Shown in pieces: positions 41,412 to 52,303 of a DNA stretch of 64,000 nt (position 1 is the stretch's first letter; every line of letters begins with the position of its first letter). The stretch spans positions 1,178,001 to 1,242,000 of the forward strand of contig NZ_CP029008.1 of NCBI RefSeq assembly GCF_024585165.1, in the 5' to 3' direction. The notes under the pieces were generated by a model. It saw only the letters and a list, made by a program, of their open reading frames with translations, was not told where the DNA came from and made no database searches. Source of the DNA: Bradyrhizobium sp. WBOS07. Its GTDB lineage: Bacteria > Pseudomonadota > Alphaproteobacteria > Rhizobiales > Xanthobacteraceae. The position numbers and the translations under genes are program-made.

Positions 41412-42152
41412 CTACCCGATCCATCCCGTTGCCAGCGCGTTCGCCAGCTCAGGCTGGCCATTGCGGCGCGCCAGCGCCGCCATCGTCTCGTGATCATACG
41501 CGACGTGGCGGAACGTCACCTGCCAGACACCATCCACCAGCTCGAGGATGGCATAACGCGCATGCGGCGTGCCGGCTTCGACGACATGCGGATACGGATG
41601 CTTGTCGCGAAAGCCGGGACTGCCGACGCTGCCGGGATTGACGATCAGCCGGCCGTCGCGCAGGTGCACGGCGCGGGCGATATGGGTGTGGGCGCAAAGG
41701 ATCAGCGATTGCGTGAGTCCCGACGCAAATTGCTCGATCCGGTCCAGCGGCGACAGCGCGACTGCGCCATCGGGATGCACAATGTCGAGCCAGTACACCT
41801 CGTCATTGCCGGGGGTCGCGTGACAGAGAAACACCTGGTCGCGGAACACCCGCGTCATGGGCTGCGCGCGCAGCCAGTCCAGCTGCGCGGCGTCGAGCGC
41901 CGCATGGGCGGGACGATCCCACGAGCCCATCTTCTCCGGTGGACGATCGAGCAGATAGCGGTCGTGGTTGCCGAGCACATGCATGGCATCGAGATTCATC
42001 AGGATCTCGATGGTGCGGCGCGCATCGAGTGGGCCGCTCAGCATGTCGCCGAGATTGACGATGGCGGTGATGTCAAGCGCGCGAATGTCGGCGAGCACCG
42101 CCTCCAGCGCGAGGTAGTTTCCGTGAACGTCGGCGATGGCGGCAAAGCGCAT
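41412..42152 (-). CDS. Metallophosphoesterase family protein
   Basis: A 246-residue calcineurin-like hydrolase of the YfcE/MJ0936 type. Metal ligands appear in order: ADVHGN, VNLGDMLSG, LGNHDRYL, LCHATPG, CAHTHIA. The substrate is unknown; relatives act on cyclic or diester phosphates. The ATG at 42152 follows GGGGATAAC; the long open frame upstream belongs to the complement strand of other sequence. Confidence 0.92.
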   Translation of the reverse strand: MRFAAIADVHGNYLALEAVLADIRALDITAIVNLGDMLSGPLDARRTIEILMNLDAMHVLGNHDRYLLDRPPEKMGSWDRPAHAALDAAQLDWLRAQPMTRVFRDQVFLCHATPGNDEVYWLDIVHPDGAVALSPLDRIEQFASGLTQSLILCAHTHIARAVHLRDGRLIVNPGSVGSPGFRDKHPYPHVVEAGTPHARYAILELVDGVWQVTFRHVAYDHETMAALARRNGQPELANALATGWIG

Positions 42153-42175
42153 TTTTGTTATCCCCTGCTTTGTGC

Positions 42176-42276
42176 TCCGGACGCAGCGCAGCGCGTCTTC
42201 CGCGGTGCGCTGCTGAGCCGGGGCCCATGTTGCGGCATTCTGGGTCCCGGCTCGCGCTTCGCGCGTCCGGGACACG
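42176..42276. repeat. Dispersed repeat between folC and the phosphoesterase gene
   Basis: CTCCGGACGCAGCGCAGCGCG and GCTGAGCCGGGGCCCATGTT are followed by GGGTCCCGGCTC and GCGCGTCCGGGACAC. The GGACGC..GCGTCC and CCGGG pairs make an imperfect hairpin of the kind common in Bradyrhizobium intergenic DNA. Only one copy lies in the window. Confidence 0.55.
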
Positions 42277-42280
42277 ACAG

Positions 42281-43624
42281 CTATGCAGGCGGCGTGCCGT
42301 TGATGGCGAGCACATGGCCGGCCAGATATAGCGAGCCGGTGATCAGGATACGCGGCGGCACCTCGTAGGCGAGTTTCGCCAATGCACGCAACGCGGCTTC
42401 GATTCCGGGCGCGATCTCGACGCGCATGCCGAGGCTGCGCGCGGCATCCGCGAGGCGGTCCACCGGCATCGCGTTCTCGGTGTCGGGGATCGGCACCGCG
42501 ATGATGTGACGGGTCAGGCCGGCGAAATTGGCCAAAAATCCTTGCGCATCCTTGTTGGCCATCATGCCGGCGATCACGACCAGCGGCCGCGACACCCGCT
42601 CTTCGAGGTCGCCGAGCGCGGCGGCTGCGACGCGGCCGCCTTCGGCATTGTGCCCGCCGTCGAGCCAAATCTCGGAGCCCTGCGGACCCCAGGACAGCAA
42701 CTCGCCTGAGGTGATGCGCTGCATCCGCGCCGGCCAGTCGGCGCCGACAATACCGGCCTCGAAGGCGGCGTGGCTCACCTTAAGCTCAGGGATCGCGCGC
42801 AGCGTCGCGATGGCGAGGCCGGCATTGGCGAATTGGTGGCGGCCGAACAGACGCGGCGCCGGGAGATCCATCAGGCCGCGGTCGTCGGAATAGACCAGAC
42901 GGCCGCGCTCGACATTGACGTGCCAGCTCTCGCTGGCGGCAAACAGCGGCGCACGCATGCGCTTGGCTTGCGCCTCGATCACGGCCATCGCGTCCGGCGC
43001 CTGCTCCGCAGAGATCACCGGCACGCCGCGCTTGATGATCGCGGCCTTCTCGCCGGCGATCGAGGTCAACGTATCGCCGAGAAAGTCCATGTGATCCATG
43101 CTGACGGGCGTAATCACGCAGGCCGCCGGAACGTCGATGACGTTGGTCGAGTCGAGCCGGCCGCCAAGGCCGACTTCGAGCAGCACCACGTCGGCCGGAT
43201 TCTGCGCGAACAAATGAAAGGCGGCTGCCGTCTTGAGCTCGAACAAGGTCGCGGCTTCGCCGGCATTGACGCGCTCGACCTCTTCCAGCGCCGCGCGCAA
43301 CTCGTCGTCGCCGACCAGAACGCCGCCACCGAGGCGGCCGAGCCGAAAACACTCGTTGATGCGGACGAGATAAGGCGAGGTATAGGCGTGGACGCGCAAG
43401 CTAGCTGCCTCCAGCGTCGCGCGCAGATAGGCCAGCGTCGAGCCCTTGCCATTGGTGCCGGCGATGTGGATCACCGGCGCAAGCTTGCGTTCGGGATGCC
43501 CGAGCCGTTCGAGCAGCCGGTGCATCCGCTCAAGGCCCAGATCGATGCGTTTCTGATGCAGGACCGACAGCCGCCCGATCAACGCGCCGAGCGGCGTCTT
43601 CGTGCTGTCCGGAGACGCGTTCAC
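42281..43624 (-). CDS. folC: Bifunctional folylpolyglutamate/dihydrofolate synthase
   Basis: Adds glutamate to dihydropteroate and to folates. The 447-residue Mur-ligase-like protein has the P-loop [50 protein letters not shown], and the C-terminal-domain [11 protein letters not shown]. Its start overlaps the accD stop by four bases, so the pair is co-translated, the usual accD-folC order. Confidence 0.96.
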   Translation of the reverse strand: MNASPDSTKTPLGALIGRLSVLHQKRIDLGLERMHRLLERLGHPERKLAPVIHIAGTNGKGSTLAYLRATLEAASLRVHAYTSPYLVRINECFRLGRLGGGVLVGDDELRAALEEVERVNAGEAATLFELKTAAAFHLFAQNPADVVLLEVGLGGRLDSTNVIDVPAACVITPVSMDHMDFLGDTLTSIAGEKAAIIKRGVPVISAEQAPDAMAVIEAQAKRMRAPLFAASESWHVNVERGRLVYSDDRGLMDLPAPRLFGRHQFANAGLAIATLRAIPELKVSHAAFEAGIVGADWPARMQRITSGELLSWGPQGSEIWLDGGHNAEGGRVAAAALGDLEERVSRPLVVIAGMMANKDAQGFLANFAGLTRHIIAVPIPDTENAMPVDRLADAARSLGMRVEIAPGIEAALRALAKLAYEVPPRILITGSLYLAGHVLAINGTPPA

Positions 43625-44562
43625 GCGTGGGGCGCAGCCGGCGCCGTCTCAGCGGCCGATACGATCTGTGCCGGGCCGGTAGCGGCCTGCGCTGGCTTCG
43701 ATGCGCCATCCTGCGCCGGCGCCTTGGTCAGCAGGCGGCAGAGCCGCGCCAGGGTCGGGCGCAGCTCATGCCGATGCACGACCATGTCGACCATGCCGTG
43801 CTCCTTGAGGTACTCGGCGCGCTGGAAACCCTCGGGAAGCTTTTCACGAATGGTCTGCTCGATCACGCGCGCGCCGGCAAAGCCGATCAGCGCGCCGGGC
43901 TCGGCGATCTGCACGTCGCCCAGCATCGCATAGGACGCGGTGACGCCGCCGGTGGTCGGATTGGTCAGCACGACGATGTAGGGCAGCTTGGCCTCACGCA
44001 GCATCTGCACCGCGACCGTGGTGCGCGGCATCTGCATCAGCGACAGGATGCCCTCCTGCATGCGCGCACCGCCGGATGCGGCGAACACGATGAAGGGCGA
44101 GTTCTTCTCGACCGCAAGCTCCATCCCGCGCACGATGGCCTCGCCCGCGGCCATGCCGAGCGAGCCGCCCATGAAGTCGAAATCCTGCACGGCGACGACG
44201 ACGGCCGAGCCTTCGAGCTTGCCGTAGCCGACCTTGATCGCGTCGTTGAGATTGGTCCGCGCCCGCGCGTCCTTGATGCGGTCGACGTATTTCTTCTCGT
44301 CGCGGAACTTGAGCGGGTCGGGCGTCACCTCGGGCAACGCGACGTCGAACCAGGTCTCGTTGTCGAAGATCGACTTCAGACGCGCCACGGCGCCCATGCG
44401 CATGTGGTAGTTCGAGCCGGGGATGACGAACTGGTTGGCCTCGACGTCCTTGTAGAACACGAGCTGTCCGGAATCCGGGCACTTGATCCACAGATTCTCC
44501 GGCGTCTCCCGCCGCAGCATGTTGCGGATCTTCGGCCGGACCACATTGGTAAGCCAGTTCAT
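43621..44562 (-). CDS. accD: Acetyl-CoA carboxylase carboxyltransferase subunit beta
   Basis: Transfers carboxyl from biotin to acetyl-CoA, the committed step of fatty acid synthesis. The 313-residue protein carries the crotonase-type core ([53 protein letters not shown]). The N-terminal zinc ribbon is degenerate: of the four Cys in the E. coli enzyme only Cys28 remains (KCPDSGQ), with Ser31, Ile47 and Ser50 at the other places. The Ala/Pro-rich tail is non-conserved. It sits after trpA in the common trpFBA-accD-folC cluster. Confidence 0.96.
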   Translation of the reverse strand: MNWLTNVVRPKIRNMLRRETPENLWIKCPDSGQLVFYKDVEANQFVIPGSNYHMRMGAVARLKSIFDNETWFDVALPEVTPDPLKFRDEKKYVDRIKDARARTNLNDAIKVGYGKLEGSAVVVAVQDFDFMGGSLGMAAGEAIVRGMELAVEKNSPFIVFAASGGARMQEGILSLMQMPRTTVAVQMLREAKLPYIVVLTNPTTGGVTASYAMLGDVQIAEPGALIGFAGARVIEQTIREKLPEGFQRAEYLKEHGMVDMVVHRHELRPTLARLCRLLTKAPAQDGASKPAQAATGPAQIVSAAETAPAAPHA

Positions 44563-44656
44563 GGTTTGCTCCGATGTGCGAACCCGCGGAGGGCCGCCTG
44601 AAAGGATATATGGCGGCCGGACCTGCGCCCGGCAAGCCGCCGTGTCGTCCGCGTTA

Positions 44657-44705
44657 GAGCATGATCCGGAAAAGTGTGAAGCGGTTTTCCGACAAGATCA
44701 TGCTC
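44657..44705. repeat. Short palindromic repeat GAGCATGATCCGG type
   Basis: GAGCATGATC (44657-44666) and GATCATGCTC (44696-44705) are exact reverse complements, with AAGTGTGAAGCGGTTTTCC between. This element is widely scattered in Bradyrhizobium and relatives. It lies between trpA and accD. Confidence 0.85.
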
Positions 44706-44734
44706 AAACTGAAGGGCTAAAGCGGAATTATGGC

Positions 44735-45567
44735 CTATTCCGCCGCCTGTTGCGCGCCCTTGACGCCCTGGGCCAAGGCCGCCGTCAACTCGGCGACCGC
44801 GTTAACGGTTTTGGCGGTCGCCCGTCCCTCGGCATCGAGGCTGTTCTTGAGCGCATCGACCAGCGCGGTGCCGACCACGGCGCCATTGGCGTGGGATGCG
44901 ATCGCGCGGGCGGTCTCGGGCGTGCGGATGCCGAAGCCGACGCAGACCGGCAGCTTGGTGTGCCGCTTGATGCGAGCAACAGCCTCGCTAACTGCCGTAG
45001 AGTCCGCGGCCGCAGCACCGGTGATGCCGGTGATGGAGACGTAGTAGACGAAGCCGGACGTGTTGGCGAGCACCGCAGGCAGGCGCTTGTCGTCGGTGGT
45101 CGGCGTCGCCAGGCGGATGAAGTTGAGACCCGCCTTCATCGCGGGCAGGCAGAGCTCCTCGTCTTCCTCCGGCGGCAGATCGACGATGATGAGGCCGTCG
45201 ACGCCGGCGGCCTTGGCATCGACGAGGAATTTGTCGACGCCGTAAATGTAGATCGGGTTGTAATAGCCCATCAGCACGATCGGCGTCGCATTGTCGTCCT
45301 TGCGGAAGCCGCGCACCAGCTCGAGCGTCTTCTTCAGCGTCATGCCGGCCTTCAGCGCACGCAGGCCTGCGGCCTGGATCGACGGACCGTCGGCCATCGG
45401 ATCGGTGAAGGGCATGCCGATCTCGATCACGTCGGCGCCTGATTTCGGCAACGCCTTGATGATCTCGAGCGAGGTCGCGGGATCGGGATCGCCGGCCATC
45501 AGGAAGGTCACGAAGGCCGAGCGGCCCTGCTTCGCAAGCTCGGCGAAACGAGTATCGATACGCGTGG

Positions 45568-45571
<4 letters not shown>
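44735..45571 (-). CDS. trpA: Tryptophan synthase alpha chain
   Basis: Cleaves indole-3-glycerol phosphate to indole and glyceraldehyde-3-phosphate. The 278-residue TIM barrel has the catalytic Glu in [17 protein letters not shown], the catalytic Asp in [10 protein letters not shown], and the phosphate loops ([17 protein letters not shown]). The GTG start overlaps the trpB stop, which fixes the start. Confidence 0.97.
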
Positions 45572-46778
<1,207 letters not shown>

Positions 46779-46782
<4 letters not shown>

Positions 46783-47438
46783 CGGACGCTCAACTCTTGA
46801 GTAGCGCGCGCGGCGCGAATGAAGGCCTTGATCATTTCTGGGTCTTTGACGCCGGGGGCGCTCTCGACACCAGAGGAGACGTCGACGCCGCCGGCGCGGG
46901 TGACGCGGAGCGCCTCGGCGAGGTTGTCGGCGTGAAGTCCGCCTGAAACCATATACGGCAGCGCGAGCTCAAGGTTTTGCAGCAGGTGCCAATCGAACGG
47001 CGCTCCGAGCCCGCCCGGCCGCGTCGCGTCTTTCGGAGGCCTCGCATCGAACAGGATGCGGTCGGCGACCGCAGCATAGCCCGGCAACACGGCGAGATCG
47101 GCCCCCGTCTCGACCGGCAGCGCCTTCATCACCGGGCGGCCGAACCGCTGCTTGATGTCGCGCAGCCGCGCGACGCTCTCCTTGCCGTGGAGCTGGAAAA
47201 TGTCCGGCGACAGCGCGTCCATGATGTTGTCGAGCGTGGCATCATCGGCATCGACGGTCAGCGCCACCTTGAGCGCGCGCCCCTCGACCTGGCGGCCGAG
47301 CTCGCCGCCGAGCTCGAGGGACAGGTGCCGCGGCGACGGCGGGAAGAACACGAAGCCCACCATATCCGCACCCGCCGCGAGCGCCGTTTGAAGCGTCTCG
47401 CGCGTGGACAGGCCGCAGATCTTGACGAGCAGGGACAT
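46779..47438 (-). CDS. trpF: Phosphoribosylanthranilate isomerase
   Basis: Amadori rearrangement step of tryptophan synthesis. The 219-residue TIM barrel has the catalytic Cys in [11 protein letters not shown], the catalytic Asp in [18 protein letters not shown], and the phosphate-binding VSGGLHADN and [11 protein letters not shown]. First gene of the trpFBA unit, 66 bp after lapA. Confidence 0.97.
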
Positions 47439-47504
47439 GATCTCAAGGCAAATGGAGACCGCGGGCTCGCGGCCGGAAAAAAGGGTTTTGCGTTGCGGCC
47501 GCTT

Positions 47505-47897
47505 CTACAACGTCGCACGCTGCTTGTCTCGCCCGATGGGCCCGTAGAGCCCCACCCCGATCGGGGCCGGAAGGCGCTGGGATTCGGGCCTCGCCGCGGC
47601 CGCTTGGGCCCGCAGATCGGCCAGTTCGCCCCTGGCGGCCCGGGCCTCCGCCTCGTGCCGGCGCGCGGAGCGCCGCCAGTGCCGCTGGCCGAACCAAACG
47701 GCACAGCCGCCCGCGAAGACCCCGATGGCCGCCACCAGGATCAGCAGCAGGAACAGCGGCAAGGTGATCGACAATGACGGATCGTCCGCAATGAAGGGAT
47801 CGAACGAGACCGTGACGAAATGCCGGTTGGCGACGGCAAACGCCACCAGGATCAGGCCCAGCGGAATCACGATCAGCGCGGTCAGGAACTTTCGCAT
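47505..47897 (-). CDS. lapA: LapA (DUF1049) family membrane protein
   Basis: A 130-residue inner-membrane protein with two transmembrane helices (FLTALIVIPLGLILVAFAVA and TLPLFLLLILVAAIGVFAGG) joined by a short loop with the family pattern VANRHFVTVSFDPF. A basic coiled coil and a disordered tail follow. In E. coli, LapA works with LapB in lipopolysaccharide assembly control; no lapB is adjacent here. The ATG at 47897 is preferred because the hydrophobic helix follows at once. It follows ihfB by 67 bp. Confidence 0.85.
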   Translation of the reverse strand: MRKFLTALIVIPLGLILVAFAVANRHFVTVSFDPFIADDPSLSITLPLFLLLILVAAIGVFAGGCAVWFGQRHWRRSARRHEAEARAARGELADLRAQAAAARPESQRLPAPIGVGLYGPIGRDKQRATL

Positions 47898-47964
47898 CTC
47901 GCTTCGCTCGCCTTGAATCAAGCTCGCAGCCGCGTCATGCGCGACCGCAGACAACCTGGCCGGC

Positions 47965-48270
47965 TCAGTCCGCCGCGCCGGGATCCGGATGGTCGCGGTT
48001 CAGCCGCTCGCGCATTTCCTTGCCAGTCTTGAAGAACGGAACGCTCTTCTGATCGACGGGCACATGGGCGCCGGTACGCGGATTACGCCCGGCGCGTGCG
48101 GGGCGATGCTTGACCGAGAAGGCACCGAAGCCGCGCAGCTCGACGCGATCGCCGCGCGCGAGGGCCGCTACGATCTCCTCGAGAATCGCATTCACAATGT
48201 TCTCGACATCCCGCTGGTACAGATGCGGGTTGTGCTCGGCGATACGCTGAACAAGTTCGGATTTGATCAT
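47965..48270 (-). CDS. ihfB: Integration host factor subunit beta
   Basis: DNA-bending nucleoid protein that pairs with IHF alpha. The 101-residue protein has the HU/IHF fold: [20 protein letters not shown], then [25 protein letters not shown], the arm with the intercalating Pro. The acidic end (DHPDPGAAD) is usual for alphaproteobacteria. The rpsA-(sppA)-ihfB order and the absence of ihfA features favour the beta subunit over HU. Confidence 0.96.
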   Translation of the reverse strand: MIKSELVQRIAEHNPHLYQRDVENIVNAILEEIVAALARGDRVELRGFGAFSVKHRPARAGRNPRTGAHVPVDQKSVPFFKTGKEMRERLNRDHPDPGAAD

Positions 48271-48441
48271 CGAGAGATAGGACCCGGGAGCGTGCGGATG
48301 ACCATTTCCGTGAAAATACCTTGATCTGTCAAGACGCTAAATCAAGGTTGAGCGTCGTGAAAATGCGTGACAAATGCCGAAAAAGCGGGCTGCCCCGATG
48401 CCCGTCAGACGGGAAAACCTTGGGAAGCTCGCCTAGACACC

Positions 48442-49422
48442 TCAGTTCGAGGTGGCCGGTTGCCACAGCGCCAGCATTCCGTCCATTCCGAACCGATCGA
48501 CCGCCTGCGCGACGCCGGTTTGCCCGATTTGATGCGCAATCGAGCTCAAACCAAGCGCTTCCAGCGTGACGGCGGCCGCCGTCTTGAGGAACGTCAGATC
48601 GCCAAAACGCGGCTGGAGCTTGTAATCGCGTACCGGCAGACCCTTCTTGACGCTCTTGTGCTCGACGAGCCAGGACACCGCCGTCTTCTCGTCGCCGATC
48701 TGGTCGATCAGCTTGAGGGCGATCGCCTGGCGTCCGGTGAAGACGCGGCCGTCGGCCACTTTCTCGAGCTGCGTGTCATCCATGCCACGCCGATCCTTCA
48801 CCAATCCCCTGAACCAGGCGTAGGAATCCTTCACCAGCGCATCGAGGGCGGCCCGCGCTTCGGGGCTGGTCGGCTCGAAACCGTTCGGCGCGGCCTTCAG
48901 CGGCGACGACTTCACCTCCTCGACCTTGACGCCGATGGTCTTCAAGAGCTCGCTGACGTTGGGATATTGGAACAGCACGCCGATCGATCCGACCAGCGAG
49001 CTCTGCTGGGCGATGATGTGATCGCTCGCGATCGCCGTGATGTAGCCGCCGGAGGCAGCCAGGCCTTCGACCACCACGACGAGCGGCTTCTTCGCCTTCA
49101 GCCGGACCAGCGAATCGTAGAGCTGCTCGGAGCCGGCGGTGGTGCCGCCCGGCGAGTTGATGTGAACGATGACGGCGGCGGCCTGCGAATTCTCCAGCCG
49201 TTCCAGCGCCTGCGTGCGATCGGAATCGCTGCGGATCAGGCCCTCGATGTGAACCCGCGCGATCGAGCCGGCGGATGCGAAGCTACCCCGCGCGCCGGGT
49301 GTCGCGATCAGCGCGGCGCTTGCGATCGCCGCGATCGCGATCAGCGCGGCCACGACGCGCCAGAACGTCAGCTTGCGACGGATCCGGCGGCGATCGACGA
49401 TGATGTCCGAATCGAGCGACAT
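48442..49422 (-). CDS. sppA: Signal peptide peptidase SppA, short (36K) type
   Basis: Membrane-anchored serine protease of family S49 that degrades cleaved signal peptides. The 326-residue protein has one N-terminal transmembrane helix (VVAALIAIAAIASAALIA), the oxyanion loop INSPGGTTAGSEQL, the catalytic Ser in VEGLAASGGYITAIASD and, further on, the likely catalytic Lys in KSSPLKAAPNGFEP. Length matches the single-domain form, not the 67K E. coli enzyme. It lies between rpsA and ihfB. Confidence 0.93.
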   Translation of the reverse strand: MSLDSDIIVDRRRIRRKLTFWRVVAALIAIAAIASAALIATPGARGSFASAGSIARVHIEGLIRSDSDRTQALERLENSQAAAVIVHINSPGGTTAGSEQLYDSLVRLKAKKPLVVVVEGLAASGGYITAIASDHIIAQQSSLVGSIGVLFQYPNVSELLKTIGVKVEEVKSSPLKAAPNGFEPTSPEARAALDALVKDSYAWFRGLVKDRRGMDDTQLEKVADGRVFTGRQAIALKLIDQIGDEKTAVSWLVEHKSVKKGLPVRDYKLQPRFGDLTFLKTAAAVTLEALGLSSIAHQIGQTGVAQAVDRFGMDGMLALWQPATSN

Positions 49423-49535
49423 CGGAATATCTCCAAATGAAAGATGGGACGCGTTGTGCCGTCACGGCGTGACCAACGGCTTATCTGGATACATCAATTG
49501 CGGCGCAATTTGAAGAAAACAAGGCCTGCGACTGC

Positions 49536-49618
49536 GTAGCCCGGATGAAGCGCAGCGTCATCCGGGATTCGTGCCACGTTTGGAGCCCCACGGGTTTCGC
49601 TGTGCTCCATCGGGCTAC
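49536..49618. repeat. Inverted repeat GTAGCCCGGATGAAGCGCAG type (second copy)
   Basis: Same family as 41318-41401: GTAGCCCGGATGAAGCGCAGCG at one end and TGTGCTCCATCGGGCTAC at the other, with two departures from perfect pairing. It lies between the rpsA terminator and sppA. Confidence 0.85.
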
Positions 49619-49636
49619 AAGAACGACGAGCCCAAC

Positions 49637-49664
49637 AAAAAAGCCCCGGCTCGCGCCGGGGCTT
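49637..49664 (-). terminator. Rho-independent terminator of rpsA
   Basis: On the minus strand GCCCCGGC-GCGA-GCCGGGGC is followed by six T (49642-49637). It lies 26 bases after the rpsA stop. Confidence 0.93.
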
Positions 49665-49690
49665 CGATGTCAGCGAAAAGAACGTTCCGC

Positions 49691-51397
49691 TTACTTGCTG
49701 TCGCGGTTCTTGAGCGCGGTGCCCAGGATGTCGCCGAGCGTCGCACCCGAATCGGAGGAGCCGTATTGCGCGATGGCTTCCTTCTCTTCGGCAACTTCGA
49801 GCGCCTTGATCGACACCTGGACCTTGCGGGCCTTCTTGTCGAACTGGATCACGCGGGCGTCGACCTTCTCGCCGACGGCGAAGCGTTCGGCGCGCTGGTC
49901 GTTGCGGTCACGGGCAAGCTCGGAGCGCTTGATGAAGGTCGAGAAGTCGGTACCGGCGATCTTCACCTCGATACCGCTTTCCTTCACTTCGAGCACTTCG
50001 CAGGTCACGACGGCGCCCTTCTTGACATCGCCCGGCTCGGCGAAGGGGTCGCCTTCGAGCTGCTTGATGCCGAGCGAGATACGCTCCTTCTCGACGTCCA
50101 CATCGAGCACCACGGCCTTCACCATGTCGCCCTTCTTGTAGTTGTCGATCACCTGCTCGCCCGGAAGCTTCCAGTCGAGATCGGAGAGATGGACCATGCC
50201 GTCGACGTCGCCCTCGAGGCCCAGGAACAGACCGAACTCGGTCTTGTTCTTGACCTCGCCCTCGACCACCGAACCGGTCGGGTGACCTTCGACGAAGACC
50301 TCCCAGGGGTTGCGCATGGTCTGCTTGAGGCCGAGCGAGATGCGGCGCTTGACGGAATCGACTTCCAGCACCTGCACTTCGACTTCCTGCGAGGTCGAAA
50401 CGATCTTGCCGGGGTGCATGTTCTTCTTGGTCCACGACATCTCGGAGACGTGGATCAGGCCTTCGATGCCCGGCTCGAGCTCGACGAACGCACCGTAGTC
50501 GGTGATGTTGGTGACGCGGCCGGTGAAGCGGGCACCCAGCGGGTACTTGGCTTCGATGCCCTGCCACGGATCGTCCAGCAGCTGCTTCATGCCCAGCGAG
50601 ATGCGGTGCGTCTCGTGGTTGATCTTGATGATCTTGACCTTCACGGTCTGGCCGATCGAGAGCACCTCGGTCGGATGGTTGACGCGGCGCCACGCGATGT
50701 CGGTGACGTGCAGCAGGCCGTCGATGCCGCCGAGATCGACGAACGCACCGTAATCGGTGATGTTCTTGACCACGCCGTCGATGACCTGACCCTCTTCGAG
50801 GTTCTGCACCAGCTCCTGGCGCTGCTCGGCGCGGGTCTCTTCCAGCACGGTGCGGCGCGACACCACGATGTTGCCGCGGCGGCGATCCATCTTGAGGATC
50901 TGGAACGGCTGCGAGTTGTTCATCAGCGGTGCAACGTCGCGGATCGGACGGATGTCGACCTGCGAGCGCGGCAGGAAGGCCACGGCACCGTCGAGGTCAA
51001 CGGTGAAGCCGCCCTTGACCTGGTTGAAGATGACGCCGTTGACCTTCTCGTTGTTCTGGAACGCCTTCTCGAGCTTGCCCCAGCTCTCTTCGCGGCGCGC
51101 CTTGTCGCGCGACAGCACGGCTTCGCCGAGGGCGTTCTCGATGCGATCGAGGAACACTTCCACCTCGTCGCCGACCTTCAGTTCACTGTCACGGCCGGGG
51201 CCGGAAAATTCGCGCAGGGCGACGCGGCCCTCGGTCTTCAGGCCGACGTCGATGACGGCCATGTCCTTTTCAATTGCAACCACCTTGCCCTTGATGACGG
51301 AGCTTTCCTGCAGGTTGCCGCCTGCAAAGGACTCGTCGAGCATCGCAGCGAAATCGTCGCGCGACGGGCTATAGGTATCAGCAGAAGTCGAAGCCAT
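49691..51397 (-). CDS. rpsA: 30S ribosomal protein S1
   Basis: Binds mRNA leaders and brings them to the 30S subunit. The 568-residue protein contains six S1 domains; recurrent blocks such as DYGAFVDLGGIDGLLHVTDI, DYGAFVELEPGIEGLIHVSE and EFGLFLGLEGDVDGMVHLSD are visible. The ATG at 51397 has GGAGA upstream and gives MASTSADTYSPSRDD, the alphaproteobacterial opening; the upstream open frame is not coding. Its leader shows several hairpins. The order aroA-cmk-rpsA is conserved widely. Confidence 0.98.
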   Translation of the reverse strand: MASTSADTYSPSRDDFAAMLDESFAGGNLQESSVIKGKVVAIEKDMAVIDVGLKTEGRVALREFSGPGRDSELKVGDEVEVFLDRIENALGEAVLSRDKARREESWGKLEKAFQNNEKVNGVIFNQVKGGFTVDLDGAVAFLPRSQVDIRPIRDVAPLMNNSQPFQILKMDRRRGNIVVSRRTVLEETRAEQRQELVQNLEEGQVIDGVVKNITDYGAFVDLGGIDGLLHVTDIAWRRVNHPTEVLSIGQTVKVKIIKINHETHRISLGMKQLLDDPWQGIEAKYPLGARFTGRVTNITDYGAFVELEPGIEGLIHVSEMSWTKKNMHPGKIVSTSQEVEVQVLEVDSVKRRISLGLKQTMRNPWEVFVEGHPTGSVVEGEVKNKTEFGLFLGLEGDVDGMVHLSDLDWKLPGEQVIDNYKKGDMVKAVVLDVDVEKERISLGIKQLEGDPFAEPGDVKKGAVVTCEVLEVKESGIEVKIAGTDFSTFIKRSELARDRNDQRAERFAVGEKVDARVIQFDKKARKVQVSIKALEVAEEKEAIAQYGSSDSGATLGDILGTALKNRDSK

Positions 51398-51664
51398 TTG
51401 TTCTCCAATTGCGGAAGCATGCCGGCCGTTGGGTTCATGGGCGTATCGCACGCGCAGTGTCGGAAGGTCCGCAGAACCTTCGAGCGACCGCTCGCTGCCC
51501 CGGCTTGACGCCGAAACAGCGGAAGCGGGCCGGCTGAGGCCCGCGCGTTCGATACGTGGAAATCTTGTGTCCGGAGCCTGGATCGTGCCGGTCCCGAAAC
51601 GAGGGGCCTGACGTATCGACCTCAAAGAGCGGGAGCGGGCGCTTCCTCCAATGACGGCTGCGGC
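51398..51664 (-). promoter_or_regulatory. rpsA leader with several hairpins
   Basis: 267 bp between cmk and rpsA with no gene. Short perfect stems are visible: GAAGGT/ACCTTC (51463-51481) and GAGCG/CGCTC (51482-51493), then GGGCCGG/GGCCCG (51527-51543). S1 represses its own mRNA in E. coli through leader hairpins; the same here is inference. Confidence 0.4.
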
Positions 51665-52303
51665 TTAACCCCGCGACCGGCCCGCTCGGACGGCCTCGAT
51701 AATGTCGATGGCGGCCCGGACGCCGCCTTCTATATCCAGTTGGGAGTTATCTAGCAAGTAAGCATCCGGGGCCGGTTTCAAGGGGGCGATCGGCCGGTTC
51801 TGGTCGCGTTCGTCGCGCTGGATGATGTCGGCGAGCACGGCGGCCTCGTCAGCCTCCTCGCCCCTCGCCCTGGCCTCCATGGTGCGGCGGCGGGCACGGA
51901 CCCGGGGGTCGGCAACGACGAAAATCTTCACGTCGGCGTCCGGGCAGATCACGGTTCCAATGTCGCGGCCGTCCAGCACTGCGCCGGGCGGATCGGCGGC
52001 GAATTGCCGCTGGAAATTGACCAGGACCTCGCGAACCCTGGGGATCGCCGAGACGATGGAGGCCCCCTCGCCGGCCTTCTGGGTCTTCAACGCGGGATTG
52101 CCGAACTTTTCGGGATCGAGCTCCAGCGCGGCCTGCACCGCGGCCGCCTCGTCACGGAGATCATGACCGGATTGCATCAGGGCGTAGGCCACCGCACGGT
52201 AGATTACGCCGGTATCGAGATGACGATAGCCGTAATGGTGGGCGAGGCGCTTGCCGAGCGTCCCCTTCCCCGAGGCGGCGGGCCCGTCGATGGCGATGAT
52301 CAT
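51665..52303 (-). CDS. cmk: Cytidylate kinase
   Basis: Phosphorylates CMP and dCMP. The 212-residue protein has the P-loop [21 protein letters not shown], shown as [15 protein letters not shown], the [20 protein letters not shown]-binding stretch and [19 protein letters not shown]. Its start overlaps the aroA stop by four bases, so translation is coupled. Confidence 0.97.
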   Translation of the reverse strand: MIIAIDGPAASGKGTLGKRLAHHYGYRHLDTGVIYRAVAYALMQSGHDLRDEAAAVQAALELDPEKFGNPALKTQKAGEGASIVSAIPRVREVLVNFQRQFAADPPGAVLDGRDIGTVICPDADVKIFVVADPRVRARRRTMEARARGEEADEAAVLADIIQRDERDQNRPIAPLKPAPDAYLLDNSQLDIEGGVRAAIDIIEAVRAGRSRG

